Shown here: positions 25,166-34,181 of the stretch, in pieces
How positions within the stretch are numbered: the stretch's first letter is position 1
Layout of the letters: every line of letters begins with the position of its first letter
Assembly: GCA_025363455.1 (NCBI GenBank)
Contig: JANYDW010000065.1
Coordinates: 62,001 to 126,000 of the forward strand
DNA: 64,000 bases
From: Oleiharenicola sp.
GTDB taxonomy: Bacteria; Verrucomicrobiota; Verrucomicrobiia; Opitutales; Opitutaceae
Direction of reading: 5' to 3'
Made by a program: the position numbers and the translations under genes
The notes under the pieces: generated by a model
Database searches by the model: none
The model's input: only the letters and a program-made list of their open reading frames with translations
What the model was told of the DNA's origin: nothing

Positions 25166-26872
25166 TCAGCCGTTGGCCCGCAGGGAACACGCCACGTTCA
25201 CCACCGGCGGGGTGGAACCGTTGCGGACCTGCAACATGATCACGACATCCTGATAGCCCTTGCGCCGGCTCACCACTTCGTAGTCCCCGGGCAGCATCTT
25301 GACCGTCGCAGCGCTGATTTTGCCCAGCATGCGGTAGTTGCTGATCGAAACCCAGCTGTTCCCGTCGGAATGAAAGGTTACTTCGACCGGCTTGCTCTGG
25401 ACGCTCAGGATTTCCCGCAACTGGTTCACCCGATCGGTCAGTGCCAGGTAGGCAGGCTTCGCTGTCATCGCCTCATTGAAGGAGCGGATGGCGCTTTGGA
25501 ACTCGGCCTTTTGAACATGCTGCTCGGCCACCTCCACCTGCTTGTTATATTGCATGATCGCCCGGATCATCCGGCCGGTGCGGAAATAACCCTCCTTGGC
25601 CTCCTCGTTCTTGGGGTCCAGCTCCATGGTCTGGTTAAATGCGGAACGCGCCTGCTCCCACTCCTGGCGGCCCTCGTAATCGAGGGCCTTGGTCATGGCC
25701 AGCTTCACGGCTTCGCGGTGCGCGGTCTCGCGGGTTTCCTTCAGCGCCTTCTTGATCTCAGCCTTGTCGGGATAAACCTTGAGGGCCCTTTCGTAGGCGG
25801 CGATGGCTCCGGGCCATTCGTTTTTTGCGCGACAGGCGGTCGCATCCGCCAGTGCGTCGTTGAACTCCGCCTCCTTCTGCAGCCGTTCATTCCGGGCCTT
25901 GCCCTGCTGGGCCACGGCGGAGAGGGCATCGAGCTCAAAGGCCTTGGCAAAGGACTCCTTCGCGAGCGCGTGTTCCTTTTTCTCCTCATGTTTGGCCCCT
26001 TGCATCAGCAGGGCATGCACCCGGTCGGCCACCTCGGCCCGCTTCAAACCCTTCTGCGCCGTTTCATTCCCGGGGTCTTTTTCCAGCGCGGCCTGGAAGC
26101 CGGCGAGGGCCGCTTCCTTGTTGCCGGCGGAGACGGCTTCCAGAGCCTGGCGCAGGCTCTCGTCGACGAAGGTCTTCAGGGCTTGCTGGGCCCGGCCGAG
26201 GGCGGCGTAGGACAGGTCATATTGTTTCTTCGCCGTGGCGAACCGGCCGTCCTTAAAAAACTGCTGGCCGATACCGGCATTGGTAAACGCTGTTTCGAAT
26301 TCCGCCGGTGCGAGCGAGCGGGCGCGGTCGAGCTCTTTCATCCGAACGATGATTTCGTCGTAGGCCTTCTGGGTGACCTGCTTCAATTTCACGTTCTCCG
26401 CGAACTCGTCGATTTCTCGGGCGAGGGCCGTGAGCTGCCCATAGGCCCTGGCGTAGTCGTGCGCTTCCATCAGGACGTCACAGCTCAAAAAGGATTTCTC
26501 GATCAGGATCAGTTGCTGCAGCTGGCTGGGATGGTCCTGCGGCATGCGGCGGATTTCGGCCAGCGCCTTGGCCACGTTCTCGCGCGCCAGCATCGCCTTG
26601 GATTCACTGACGAAGGCTGTGCCGGCGCTTTCGCGCGACGCGACCTCGACCGCGGCCACGGCCGAGGGGCGGAGAAATTGCGGGCCGACCACGGCCCGGA
26701 TGCCTCGGATCACCAAGCCGGCGACCAGGAGCAGCGCGAAGGTGCCACCGAGGCCCCAAGCGGCGATGCGCAGCACCGTCCATCGTTTCGTCCCTGCGGC
26801 TTGTCCGTGTTCGGGGTCCCAATGGATGACCCGGCGTTTCTTTGCCGGGGAAGGGTCCGTTTGCTCACTCAT
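25166..26872 (-). CDS. Membrane-anchored TPR-like protein with C-terminal PEGA-like domain
   Basis: From ATG 26872 the protein has 568 residues. A basic cytoplasmic N-terminus with HWDPEHGQ precedes one membrane helix at about residues 33-52. The periplasmic part is a long array of helical repeats, with TPR-like units such as KALAEIRRMPQDHP, AALAGFQAALEKDPGNETAQ, GAIAAYERALKVYPDKAEI and ARSAFNQTMELDPKNEEA. The last 75 residues are beta-rich (VEVTFHSDGNSWVSISNYR, then LPGDYEVVSRRKGYQDV) and resemble a PEGA domain, which often binds the cell surface. First gene of the operon that continues with the two low-complexity exported proteins, six bases apart. Confidence 0.83.
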   Translation of the reverse strand: MSEQTDPSPAKKRRVIHWDPEHGQAAGTKRWTVLRIAAWGLGGTFALLLVAGLVIRGIRAVVGPQFLRPSAVAAVEVASRESAGTAFVSESKAMLARENVAKALAEIRRMPQDHPSQLQQLILIEKSFLSCDVLMEAHDYARAYGQLTALAREIDEFAENVKLKQVTQKAYDEIIVRMKELDRARSLAPAEFETAFTNAGIGQQFFKDGRFATAKKQYDLSYAALGRAQQALKTFVDESLRQALEAVSAGNKEAALAGFQAALEKDPGNETAQKGLKRAEVADRVHALLMQGAKHEEKKEHALAKESFAKAFELDALSAVAQQGKARNERLQKEAEFNDALADATACRAKNEWPGAIAAYERALKVYPDKAEIKKALKETRETAHREAVKLAMTKALDYEGRQEWEQARSAFNQTMELDPKNEEAKEGYFRTGRMIRAIMQYNKQVEVAEQHVQKAEFQSAIRSFNEAMTAKPAYLALTDRVNQLREILSVQSKPVEVTFHSDGNSWVSISNYRMLGKISAATVKMLPGDYEVVSRRKGYQDVVIMLQVRNGSTPPVVNVACSLRANG

Positions 26873-27039
26873 ATGCGTAATTAAGGGTTTTTCGCACCCG
26901 ATCTGCCGGGTGCGCCGGGGAAAGCCTGCACTAAGAACCTGTATGGTACGCATAAATTGTGTCTCGGCAAATCTCAAATGGACCACGCACGGCTTGCCTA
27001 TCCTGGCCGGTTGACTATCACTTCGTAGAAGAACCGGCC

Positions 27040-27882
27040 ATGCACTCCCTGACGATTCGCAAGGTTGCCCGCATTTCCCCCGGACTGGTTTTCAGCTTAT
27101 TTTTGCTCCTTGGCTTCGGCTGTTATCAGGTCCCGGTGACCGGCCGGTCCGCGCTCAATACGGTTTCGGATGAAGCGGTTAACAAGATGAGCCGGCAGGC
27201 CTTCGAGGAGCTTAAGAAGAGCCATCCGGTCAGCCACAACCGGACCCTGAATGCGCGGGTGCAGCAAGTGGGCGAGCGCCTGGCCAAGGTCGCGTTTTGG
27301 GATGTGCCCGATGCCGACTGGGAATTCGTCGTATTTGAGGTGCCAAACCAGATCAATGCCTTTGCCATGGGCGGCGGCAAGGTGGGCGTGTTCACGGGCT
27401 TGTTCAAAATCATCCAGAACGACGATCAGCTCGCTGCCGTGCTGGGCCACGAGATCGCTCATGTCGCCGCCAAGCACGTGAACGAGAAGCTGTCCGACGA
27501 TATGATGGTTCAGGGGGGCGGACTGCTGGTGGGCGGCATCTTGTCCACCACGGGCGCCGCGGCGCTGACCGCCAATACCGTGCTTCAGGCCTATGGCCTG
27601 AGCACCGGGCTCTCTTCCGTCAGCTTTGATCGGAAAAAAGAAAAGGAGGCCGATCACATCGGCGTGATGTACATGGCCCGCGCGGGTTACAACCCCGAGG
27701 AGGCGGTCCGGGTCATTGAAAATCTGGAATCAGCCACCGCCGGTCTCGCCGGGCCGCCGGCCTTTCTTTCGACGCATCCTTCCCATCCCGAGCGCATCCT
27801 GCAGCTCATGGACCTTATGCCCAAGGCGATGGAAGCGTACGAGCACAGCCGTTCCAAGCCTGCCACCATCAGTGCCCGATAA
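27040..27882 (+). CDS. M48-family zinc metalloprotease, lipoprotein (LoiP/YcaL type)
   Basis: A 280-residue protein with a lipoprotein signal ending LLLGFGC (Cys near 27). The catalytic motif is GHEIAHVAAKH with the third zinc ligand expected in the downstream EKEADHIGVMYMARAGY segment. The last part STHPSHPERI is typical of periplasmic M48 proteases that degrade misfolded outer-membrane proteins. ATG 27040 was chosen because it starts the signal peptide; an earlier in-frame codon adds 27 unlikely residues. Followed after one base by the TonB-domain gene, so they are probably cotranscribed. Confidence 0.9.
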   Translation: MHSLTIRKVARISPGLVFSLFLLLGFGCYQVPVTGRSALNTVSDEAVNKMSRQAFEELKKSHPVSHNRTLNARVQQVGERLAKVAFWDVPDADWEFVVFEVPNQINAFAMGGGKVGVFTGLFKIIQNDDQLAAVLGHEIAHVAAKHVNEKLSDDMMVQGGGLLVGGILSTTGAAALTANTVLQAYGLSTGLSSVSFDRKKEKEADHIGVMYMARAGYNPEEAVRVIENLESATAGLAGPPAFLSTHPSHPERILQLMDLMPKAMEAYEHSRSKPATISAR

Positions 27883-27883
27883 C

Positions 27884-28684
27884 ATGTCCACCACCACCTA
27901 CCATCGATCCCCCACTCGCCTCCTCTCTCTGCTCGGCCTCGCGCTCGCAGCTTTTGTCTCTGGCGTTGTCTGCCCGGCTGATAATGAGACGGCAGTCGCA
28001 GCTAAGATACAGCCCCCCGTGCCCACCAAGCGGGTGATGCCCATTCACCCCGCCGAGCTGCTAAAAAAAATGGTCAACGGACAGGCGATTGTTGAATGCG
28101 TCGTCACGGAAACCGGGGCCGTGAAGGAAGTGAAGACGTTGTCGGCCACGGAACCCGAGTTCGGCCTGGCGGCTGAGGAGGCCCTATGGCAGTGGGAGTT
28201 TCGTCCCGGTGAACAGGCCGGCCGGCCCGTGGCCGTGCGCCTGCAGGTCCCTTTCGATTTCAAGCTGACCCTGGAGCAGATCATCGATATGGCGCTGAAG
28301 CGTCACGTTTATCAGGATATCAAGGACCTTATAGTTCCCGCCAAGGAACTGCCCTCCTGGCCACGCCCAGTGCAATTTCTTCTGCCCCGCTATCCCGAAG
28401 CCCTCATGGGCAGCGGCAAATACGGCAAGGCCGTGGTCTCACTCGTCATCGACAAAGAGGGCAAGGTGCTGAACCCGACCATTGTGAAGGTTACCTACCC
28501 TGAGTTCATCTTGCCGGCCCTCGCCACTGCTGCCCGGTTGGAATTTCCCCCGCAGGTCATGGCCAACGGTGTTCACATCTACGTCTCGATGGACATCGAG
28601 TTTGAATTCAAAGCGGAGGACGGAAAACCCCTTTTCAAAGGCAAGGAAAAGCCGAAGCCCACCGCGAAACCAAAAAAGCCGTAG
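27884..28684 (+). CDS. Exported protein with two TonB C-terminal-like domains
   Basis: A 266-residue protein starting one base after the protease stop codon. The first 30 or so residues form a signal peptide or anchor (LLSLLGLALAAFVSGVV). Two copies of the TonB C-terminal fold follow: residues about 45-125 (VMPIHPAELLKKMVNGQAI to LWQWEFRPG) and about 165-250 (FLLPRYPEALMGSGKYGKA to AARLEFPP). The Pro/Lys-rich periplasmic linker of true TonB is absent, and the tail is Lys/Pro-rich instead. The protein therefore may bind TonB partners or act in another envelope role rather than energise receptors directly. Confidence 0.78.
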   Translation: MSTTTYHRSPTRLLSLLGLALAAFVSGVVCPADNETAVAAKIQPPVPTKRVMPIHPAELLKKMVNGQAIVECVVTETGAVKEVKTLSATEPEFGLAAEEALWQWEFRPGEQAGRPVAVRLQVPFDFKLTLEQIIDMALKRHVYQDIKDLIVPAKELPSWPRPVQFLLPRYPEALMGSGKYGKAVVSLVIDKEGKVLNPTIVKVTYPEFILPALATAARLEFPPQVMANGVHIYVSMDIEFEFKAEDGKPLFKGKEKPKPTAKPKKP

Positions 28685-28760
28685 CCGCGATTAGCCGTTG
28701 CCCTGTGGATTCTGCTTCGGCTTCTTTCTTGTTTGTCCCGTTACTCGGGCGGTTTTCCCC

Positions 28761-29645
28761 GTGCTTCGTCCCCTGATTTTCCTTTTCCTGTGCGGCCTGT
28801 CGTCCACCTGGGCGCGGCCCGCGGAACCAGCCGCCAGCTGGACGCCGTTCACCTGGAACGGCGAGCCGGCCTGGGCTTCGGTCTCGCAAGGCTGGCGCGC
28901 GGTCGTCTCCATCCCACGCGCGCGGCTGATGCATTTCGGGCCCGACGGCGGCGAACTCAACCTGTTGCTCGCCCCGGCGACGCGCACCAACCGCAACCGG
29001 CTGGGCGGTCACCGACTTTGGCTCGGGCCCCAGAACTCTTGGGCGAAGAACTGGCCGCCGCCGGACGCTTGGGAATACCGCGAGCCCGCCGTGATCGCCC
29101 AGGAAGGCGGCGTTCTCCGCCTGACCATGCCCGCCACGGACGACGGTTGGCCGCAGCTCACTCGCACCTATCATTGGTCCGGCGCCAACCTGGTCTGCGG
29201 GGCGGAATTTTCCGGCGGCACCCGGCCAGCACAATTTGTGCAGATTCTTCAAGTCCCCCCGTCGGTGCACGTGGCGGTCGAGTCGCGACCCGAACCGGCT
29301 TTCTCGTCCGGCTATGTTCGCCTCGGGCCCTTCGCCGCCCGCTTCGACCAGCCGCCCCAAGTCACCCGCACAGACAATTCCCTCGTGCTGCAACACACGG
29401 GCGCAGTGATGAAGCTCGGCTTTCGCCCGCAGCCGCTCACCGGCCGCATCGGCGGTTTCGACCTCCTCGTTAGCCGGGGCGGCCAGACGGGCCGGACGGT
29501 TGGCGAACCCGACGAGGGCTTCCACACCCAGGTTTATCTGAGCGAGGCGAATGAGGCCTTTGCCGAGCTGGAGCAGTTGTCGCCGCTGTTCGCCCCCGGC
29601 CAGCCCGCGCGTTTCGAGATCGTCCTGACCGGCACGGCGCGGTGA
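28761..29645 (+). CDS. Exported DUF4380-like protein (galactose-mutarotase-like fold)
   Basis: From GTG 28761 the chain has 294 residues with a signal peptide (LRPLIFLFLCGLSSTWARP). A TTG at 28698 would add 21 residues and is the alternative. The mature part looks like DUF4380, a family with the supersandwich fold of aldose epimerases: ARLMHFGPDGGELNLL, HRLWLGPQNSW, then the long beta body with GFDLLVSRGGQ near the end. Members may bind or isomerise sugars, but no activity is established to my knowledge. It may be cotranscribed with the TonB-domain gene 76 bases upstream. Confidence 0.7.
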   Translation: MLRPLIFLFLCGLSSTWARPAEPAASWTPFTWNGEPAWASVSQGWRAVVSIPRARLMHFGPDGGELNLLLAPATRTNRNRLGGHRLWLGPQNSWAKNWPPPDAWEYREPAVIAQEGGVLRLTMPATDDGWPQLTRTYHWSGANLVCGAEFSGGTRPAQFVQILQVPPSVHVAVESRPEPAFSSGYVRLGPFAARFDQPPQVTRTDNSLVLQHTGAVMKLGFRPQPLTGRIGGFDLLVSRGGQTGRTVGEPDEGFHTQVYLSEANEAFAELEQLSPLFAPGQPARFEIVLTGTAR

Positions 29646-29673
29646 TGTAAGGCGGGATCGCTGGGCCCGCCTT
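29646..29673. repeat. Degenerate single-hairpin copy of the GGCGGGATCGCTG repeat
   Basis: AAGGCGGG (29649-29656) pairs with CCCGCCTT (29666-29673), with TGTA just before. Only one hairpin of the usual paired element is present. It directly follows the DUF4380 stop codon and may serve as its transcript end. The rest of the 250-base gap to 29896 holds no feature that I can recognise. Confidence 0.6.
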
Positions 29674-29896
29674 CAGGTAACCCAAAAAACAGCCCGGCCA
29701 GGCCCAACAGCATGACCGTCCGACGACATAGCCTTCGGTAAGTAATTCGGTGAGCCTGTTCATGCCGGTAAATGCATGGCAGCGGGCCCCCGGAGGGGCA
29801 GGTCATGAATTGTGAATGTGTGCTCTTCGCCCCGATCAGCTTAGGCCGGACATAATCTCCGTTGGATTTTCGCCGATTTTCTGCCATGTTGTCTGC

Positions 29897-30451
29897 ATGC
29901 CGTGCCCCCGCCCGATCCGCTTATGTCTGTTCGCAGGATGCTTGGGTCTGCTCGCGGGGTGTGCCAATCCCTCTTCCCCCAATGCCATCATGGACCGGAT
30001 CGATGCCCACCGGGACGAATACGAAGCCTGGCCGTTCTACATCAAAGATGCCGTCATGTCCGGGCAGGTCCTGAAGGGCATGGATGCCACCATGGTTTTG
30101 GTGGCCCGGGGCAATCCCGCGGAACGCATTGATCGCGGCAATGGCGACGAGATCTGGGTCTACCATGTGCGAAGCGAAGATCCTTCCTCCTCTGGCGGCG
30201 GCTCGATCCTACCCCACGGCACCTCGATTTCTGTCGGGGGTGGCAGCCCGGTTTTCGCGGGTTCGTCCTACCCGGGTTCTTACCCAGGTTCGATGTATCC
30301 GGGCTCGACCTATCCGAGCAGCGGAATTGGCGTGGCCCTGCCCCCGATTGTGCTGGGCGGCGGCAGTGGCGGTGGCAACGAATCCACCGAGGACGAGGAG
30401 CAGGTGGTGTTTCGCAACGGCCACGTCACGCTCGGCGACAAGGTTAAATAA
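29897..30451 (+). CDS. Lipoprotein with Gly/Ser/Tyr/Pro-rich region, 184 aa
   Basis: A predicted lipoprotein: MPCPRPIRLCLFAGCLGLLAGC contains a lipobox with Cys near residue 22. The next 75 residues look folded (AIMDRIDAHRDEYEAWPFYI, GDEIWVYHVRSED) and recall SmpA/OmlA-like small lipoproteins, in which a helical hairpin is followed by strands: MVLVARGNPAERIDRGNGDEI fits that pattern. After it comes a repetitive stretch of Tyr-Pro-Gly-Ser units (SYPGSYPGSMYPGSTYPSS) and a Gly-rich segment. Likely an outer-membrane-associated protein; the exact role is unknown. Confidence 0.75.
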   Translation: MPCPRPIRLCLFAGCLGLLAGCANPSSPNAIMDRIDAHRDEYEAWPFYIKDAVMSGQVLKGMDATMVLVARGNPAERIDRGNGDEIWVYHVRSEDPSSSGGGSILPHGTSISVGGGSPVFAGSSYPGSYPGSMYPGSTYPSSGIGVALPPIVLGGGSGGGNESTEDEEQVVFRNGHVTLGDKVK

Positions 30452-30472
30452 CCGCGTGGCCGGGCGGCGGTG

Positions 30473-30913
30473 TCAGCCCTTGGTTTCCAAGCGGACTGCC
30501 TCCAGCGAAAGGGTGATCTCGCGCAGGAACCCGAGCATTGCCCCGATTAGGGCGAGCAGGGCCAGCGCAAACAGCGCGATGATGACCGAGCCCAATTCCA
30601 GGTGAAACAACGCCGCCAGGAACAACACGAGAATTAACACGCTGACCAACAGCACGGTCAGGCCCGCCAGCGTGATGGCCCGGCGCAGGATGCCCGCCCG
30701 GCGGTCGATCAGGTTGATCTGCGCCTGCAGCAGGACTAGTTGCGCCGGACCGGGACCCGACATCCTTTCGCGGTGCAATAGGCGGGACCGGTCGATCAAC
30801 CGTCCCAGCCGGTTGGTGAAGGAGAGCAGCAGCAGGCCAACCCCGGAGATCAAAATCACCGGGCCGGTGGCGAGCTGCAAAACAGGAATGAGCTGGGTGA
30901 GCGTGATGTTCAT
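30473..30913 (-). CDS. DUF2721-family membrane protein
   Basis: A 146-residue protein starting MNITLTQLIPVLQLATGPVI. Three hydrophobic stretches are visible, at about residues 8-28, 83-103 and 108-130. The loop between the first and second has TNRLGRLIDRSR and QINLIDRRAGILRRAI, the signature of DUF2721. An earlier in-frame codon at 31006 adds 31 poor residues and was rejected. The function of this small inner-membrane family is not known to me. It is a lone gene, convergent with 29897-30451 and divergent from 31018. Confidence 0.82.
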   Translation of the reverse strand: MNITLTQLIPVLQLATGPVILISGVGLLLLSFTNRLGRLIDRSRLLHRERMSGPGPAQLVLLQAQINLIDRRAGILRRAITLAGLTVLLVSVLILVLFLAALFHLELGSVIIALFALALLALIGAMLGFLREITLSLEAVRLETKG

Positions 30914-31017
30914 GCGGGGCCGGACCCTAGCAGAAACCTCTTCGCATGTATCGGCGGATTTTGCCGAAATCTGCCGCCGCCTTGCCACGAGGCCCATGAC
31001 CGCCACACTGACCGGTC

Positions 31018-31602
31018 ATGAACGCTTACCGTCAGGCCCGGGCATTGATCGATGCGGCACATGCCGCCGACCCCAAGCGCACGCCCGATGACCGGCCGGC
31101 CGAACTGGTCTATGCCGACCGGATGGAGGCCTGGGTGACACGACTGGTGCCGGACACCTCGCCGCTGTTGTGCCTCGCCGCCCGGGGCCAGCACCTTGAA
31201 CGTTGGAGCGTGCCGCGCGCAAATTTTCCCGAAGGCAAGGTGGGCTACCTGACGTGGCGCAAATCCCTTTATAAAAAACAGGCGGACCGCGCGCGCGACT
31301 TGCTCCAGCAGGCCGGCGTGACCGCCCCCGAGGCTGACGAGGTCGCGACGTGGGTGTCCAAGACCGGGCTGAAAACCAACCCCGGCACGCAGGCGCTGGA
31401 GGATGCCGCCTGCCTGGTCTTCCTCGAGAACGAGATCGAGGCCTTCGCCGCGCAGCACGCCGACTACCTGCGGTTGAAGTTCGTGGATATCATCCGCAAG
31501 ACGTGGAAAAAAATGAGCCCGCGTGGCCAGGAACTGGCGCGGACGATCACCTTGTCGCCCGCCATCGGGGCTCTGGTGACCGAAGCGATCAACGGCAACT
31601 GA
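31018..31602 (+). CDS. DUF4202-family protein
   Basis: A 194-residue soluble protein, helical throughout, beginning YRQARALIDAAHAADP. It carries the pattern of DUF4202: ERWSVPRANFPEGKVGYLTWR, then a conserved ALEDAACLVFLENEIEAF segment. His, Glu and Asp residues in an HD-like arrangement hint at a metal-dependent fold, but I cannot claim activity. It precedes the cyclase gene by 21 bases, so cotranscription is likely. Confidence 0.8.
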   Translation: MNAYRQARALIDAAHAADPKRTPDDRPAELVYADRMEAWVTRLVPDTSPLLCLAARGQHLERWSVPRANFPEGKVGYLTWRKSLYKKQADRARDLLQQAGVTAPEADEVATWVSKTGLKTNPGTQALEDAACLVFLENEIEAFAAQHADYLRLKFVDIIRKTWKKMSPRGQELARTITLSPAIGALVTEAINGN

Positions 31603-31623
31603 GGCCGGACTCCGCTTGCCACC

Positions 31624-33696
31624 GTGGTCGGGACCGGGTCGAATGCGGGCCGGTTGGCTGATCCCGCACACCCTGAATTTTCCCTTCGCTGGCGCTGGCT
31701 TCTGTCCGCGGCGGCGCTGGTCGTCTTGTTTCATCTCTCGCCGATCGGCGAAGCGCTGGACCGCGCGTTTTTCGACGCCGCCAGCCGTCAGCCCCTGCGC
31801 CCGCCACCCTTGCCGCAGAATTCCGCGCTGGTACTCGTGGACGAGGCGACGATGAGCGCCATGAGTGCACAGGGTGCGCGCTGGCCCTTTCCCCGCATTA
31901 TTTTCGCCCAGTTGATCGCGGCGCTGCATCTGGCCGGGGCGGAAAAGGTCGTCGTGGATTTCACCTTCTTCGAGGAATCCGATGACATGCAGGACCAGGT
32001 GCTGGCCGCGGTCGCCGCCGCCGCACCCTCGGTCGTGCTCGCCCGCACCGCCGCGCGGGCGCCCGTGTTCTGGCCCAGGGATTTTGTCGCCAAGCATCCG
32101 CAGTTTTTTCGCACGCCACGCACCGGATTCGTGGAATTTTCCGCGGATGGCGACGGCGTGGCCCGGGGTTATTCGGCACCTGGTTCACTCGCCGCCGCCG
32201 CCGTATCCGCCCCGATTCACTCGCCCGGCGGGCTCCTGCGCTGGCAGGGCGGGCTTAACCAAATTGCCGGCAAGGGGGTGCTGGTGCTTTCCGCCGGTCC
32301 CTTTATAACCGCCGGCCGGCCCGTCATTGTGCGCCTGACAAACGCCGCGCCCGACCTTGATGTCGCCTCACTCGCCGCGGCGCTGGCCGCTGAGCCGCCC
32401 CTCTCCGGAGCCGTCGCCGACTTGGTGCGCGGCAAGGTCGTGTTTGTCGGCGCCAATGCCAGCGGGACTTTCGATGTTAAGCCCATGCCGATCGGCGAGG
32501 TCGAGCCAGGCATCCTGTTCCACTGGACGGCGTGGACCAACCTGGTGGCGGGCGGATTCATCACGGCACTGGCCTGGCCGTTCGTTTTCGTCACCGCCAT
32601 GCTGGTGGGAAACGCGGTGTTTTTTTCGGGCAAAAACCGCTCGTCGCTTGTCGCGCCGGTCACAACCGCGGTCTCGGCCACGGTGGTCTTGCTCGGTGGC
32701 GCCTATGCCGCCCTGTCCGCGGGCTGGTTCCTGCCTCCCGCCACCCCGGTGGCGGCGGCGGCACTCGTGCTGCTGGGCGTCGTGGCGGAGAATTTCTGGA
32801 ATGAACAGCGCCGCAAGCGCGAGATCCAGTCCATGTTCGGCGCCTATGTGGACCCGGGCGTCGTGGCTGAGCTCGTGCGCAACCCGGCTTCCATCCGTCT
32901 CGGCGGCGAACGGCGCGAGGCCACGGTGTTTTTCTCCGACCTCGCCGGCTTCACGGACCTGTCGGAAAAATTGCCGCCCGAGCAAATGGTCGAGGTGGTT
33001 AATGCCTATCTCGACGAGACCAGCGAGTGCCTGCACCGGCATGGCGCCTACGTGGACAAATACATCGGCGATGCCGTGATGGCCGTGCTCGGTGCGCCGC
33101 AAGCCCTGCCCGATCACGCCCTCGCGGCCTGCCGGGCCGCGCTGGAGGCGCGGGCGGCGCTGGTGGGCATCAACGCCCGCTATGCCGAGAAGGTTGGCGT
33201 GCGGCTGGAGGTGCGGATCGGTCTCAACACCGGCGAGATGATCGTCGGCAACCTCGGCTCCTCCCGCAAAAAAAACTACACCGTGATGGGCGACGCCGTG
33301 AACCTCGCCTCGCGGCTGGAGGGGGCCAACAAGGCCTTCGGCACCGGCATCCTGCTCGGCGAGGAAACCGCCCGGCGCGTGCAGGACCGGATGGCGACCC
33401 GCCCCCTGGCCCGGTTGCGCGTGAAGGGCAAACTGCAGGCCATCGAGGTGCATACCCTGCATGGCCCGACCGGAACCCTGCCCGCCGCAGAAAAGGAGTT
33501 TGTCGAATCCTACCGCGCCGGCTACGCTGCCTTGGTTGGCCGGCGTTACGCCGAGGCCGTCGCCGCGCTCTCCCGGGCGCTGGCGCTCCAGCCCGGCGAC
33601 CTCAGCACCCGGCGCTGGCACGCCGAAGCCCTCACCTTCACCCACACTCCGCCCCCACCCGACTGGGAGCCGATCATATCCCTCGATTCAAAATGA
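31624..33696 (+). CDS. CHASE2-domain adenylate/guanylate cyclase (class III)
   Basis: A 690-residue membrane enzyme starting at GTG 31624. One helix at about 22-42 is followed by an extracytoplasmic CHASE2 sensor (about 45-300; ALVLVDEATMSAM and WPFPRIIFAQLIAAL are typical) and three more helices (about 310-396). The catalytic domain begins near 420: FFSDLAGFTDLSE gives the first metal Asp, YIGDAVMAVLGAP the second, and NTGEMIVGNLGSS and MGDAVNLASRLEG complete the active site. The C-terminus has one or two TPR-like helices. It should make cyclic AMP or GMP in response to a periplasmic signal. It overlaps the next gene by four bases (ATGA). Confidence 0.92.
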   Translation: MVGTGSNAGRLADPAHPEFSLRWRWLLSAAALVVLFHLSPIGEALDRAFFDAASRQPLRPPPLPQNSALVLVDEATMSAMSAQGARWPFPRIIFAQLIAALHLAGAEKVVVDFTFFEESDDMQDQVLAAVAAAAPSVVLARTAARAPVFWPRDFVAKHPQFFRTPRTGFVEFSADGDGVARGYSAPGSLAAAAVSAPIHSPGGLLRWQGGLNQIAGKGVLVLSAGPFITAGRPVIVRLTNAAPDLDVASLAAALAAEPPLSGAVADLVRGKVVFVGANASGTFDVKPMPIGEVEPGILFHWTAWTNLVAGGFITALAWPFVFVTAMLVGNAVFFSGKNRSSLVAPVTTAVSATVVLLGGAYAALSAGWFLPPATPVAAAALVLLGVVAENFWNEQRRKREIQSMFGAYVDPGVVAELVRNPASIRLGGERREATVFFSDLAGFTDLSEKLPPEQMVEVVNAYLDETSECLHRHGAYVDKYIGDAVMAVLGAPQALPDHALAACRAALEARAALVGINARYAEKVGVRLEVRIGLNTGEMIVGNLGSSRKKNYTVMGDAVNLASRLEGANKAFGTGILLGEETARRVQDRMATRPLARLRVKGKLQAIEVHTLHGPTGTLPAAEKEFVESYRAGYAALVGRRYAEAVAALSRALALQPGDLSTRRWHAEALTFTHTPPPPDWEPIISLDSK

Positions 33697-34181
33697 AAAC
33701 CTCCGCCCGTCCCGCGGCCCTCGCGACCGCCCTGCTGTGCGCCACCGCGCTGCTGGCCTTTGAAACCGGTGGCCCCGCCTATACCAAGCGAGTCGAAACC
33801 AAACTGCTGGCCGAGCCCAAGCCGCTCGCCGAGGCCGCCGGCAAACTCGCCTTTGGCCGCAAGGTGAAAGTCGAACAGGTCCAAGGCGCCTGGCTGCGTA
33901 TCAGCGACGGTCCGACCGCCGGCTGGGTTTTTGCCGGCAACCTGTCCGCGACCGCGCCCAACGAGGGCAAGGGCTTGGATGGTCTGCCGGTGGCCGCGAG
34001 CGAAACCACCGCGACCGCCGCCGCCCGCCCCCTCACGCCCGCCGCCGTGGAATATGCGGGCCGCCGCAACCTGTCCGACGCGCGCGCCGACCTGGATTGG
34101 TTGCTGGAACAGTGCCAGACCATTGCCCCCGAGGACGTCGAGGCTTTCCTGCAGGAAAAGAAAAAGGGGGAATTCCAATGA
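33693..34181 (+). CDS. Exported SH3-like domain protein
   Basis: A 162-residue protein with a signal peptide (MKTSARPAALATALLCATALLA). Residues about 30-90 match a bacterial SH3-like domain (VETKLLAEPKPLAEAAGKL, KVKVEQVQGAWLRISDGPTAGWVFAGNL), which usually binds cell-wall peptides. A linker and a helical tail rich in acidic residues follow. Start ATG 33693 overlaps the cyclase stop, and its own stop overlaps the next start, so all three genes are coupled. Confidence 0.83.
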   Translation: MKTSARPAALATALLCATALLAFETGGPAYTKRVETKLLAEPKPLAEAAGKLAFGRKVKVEQVQGAWLRISDGPTAGWVFAGNLSATAPNEGKGLDGLPVAASETTATAAARPLTPAAVEYAGRRNLSDARADLDWLLEQCQTIAPEDVEAFLQEKKKGEFQ

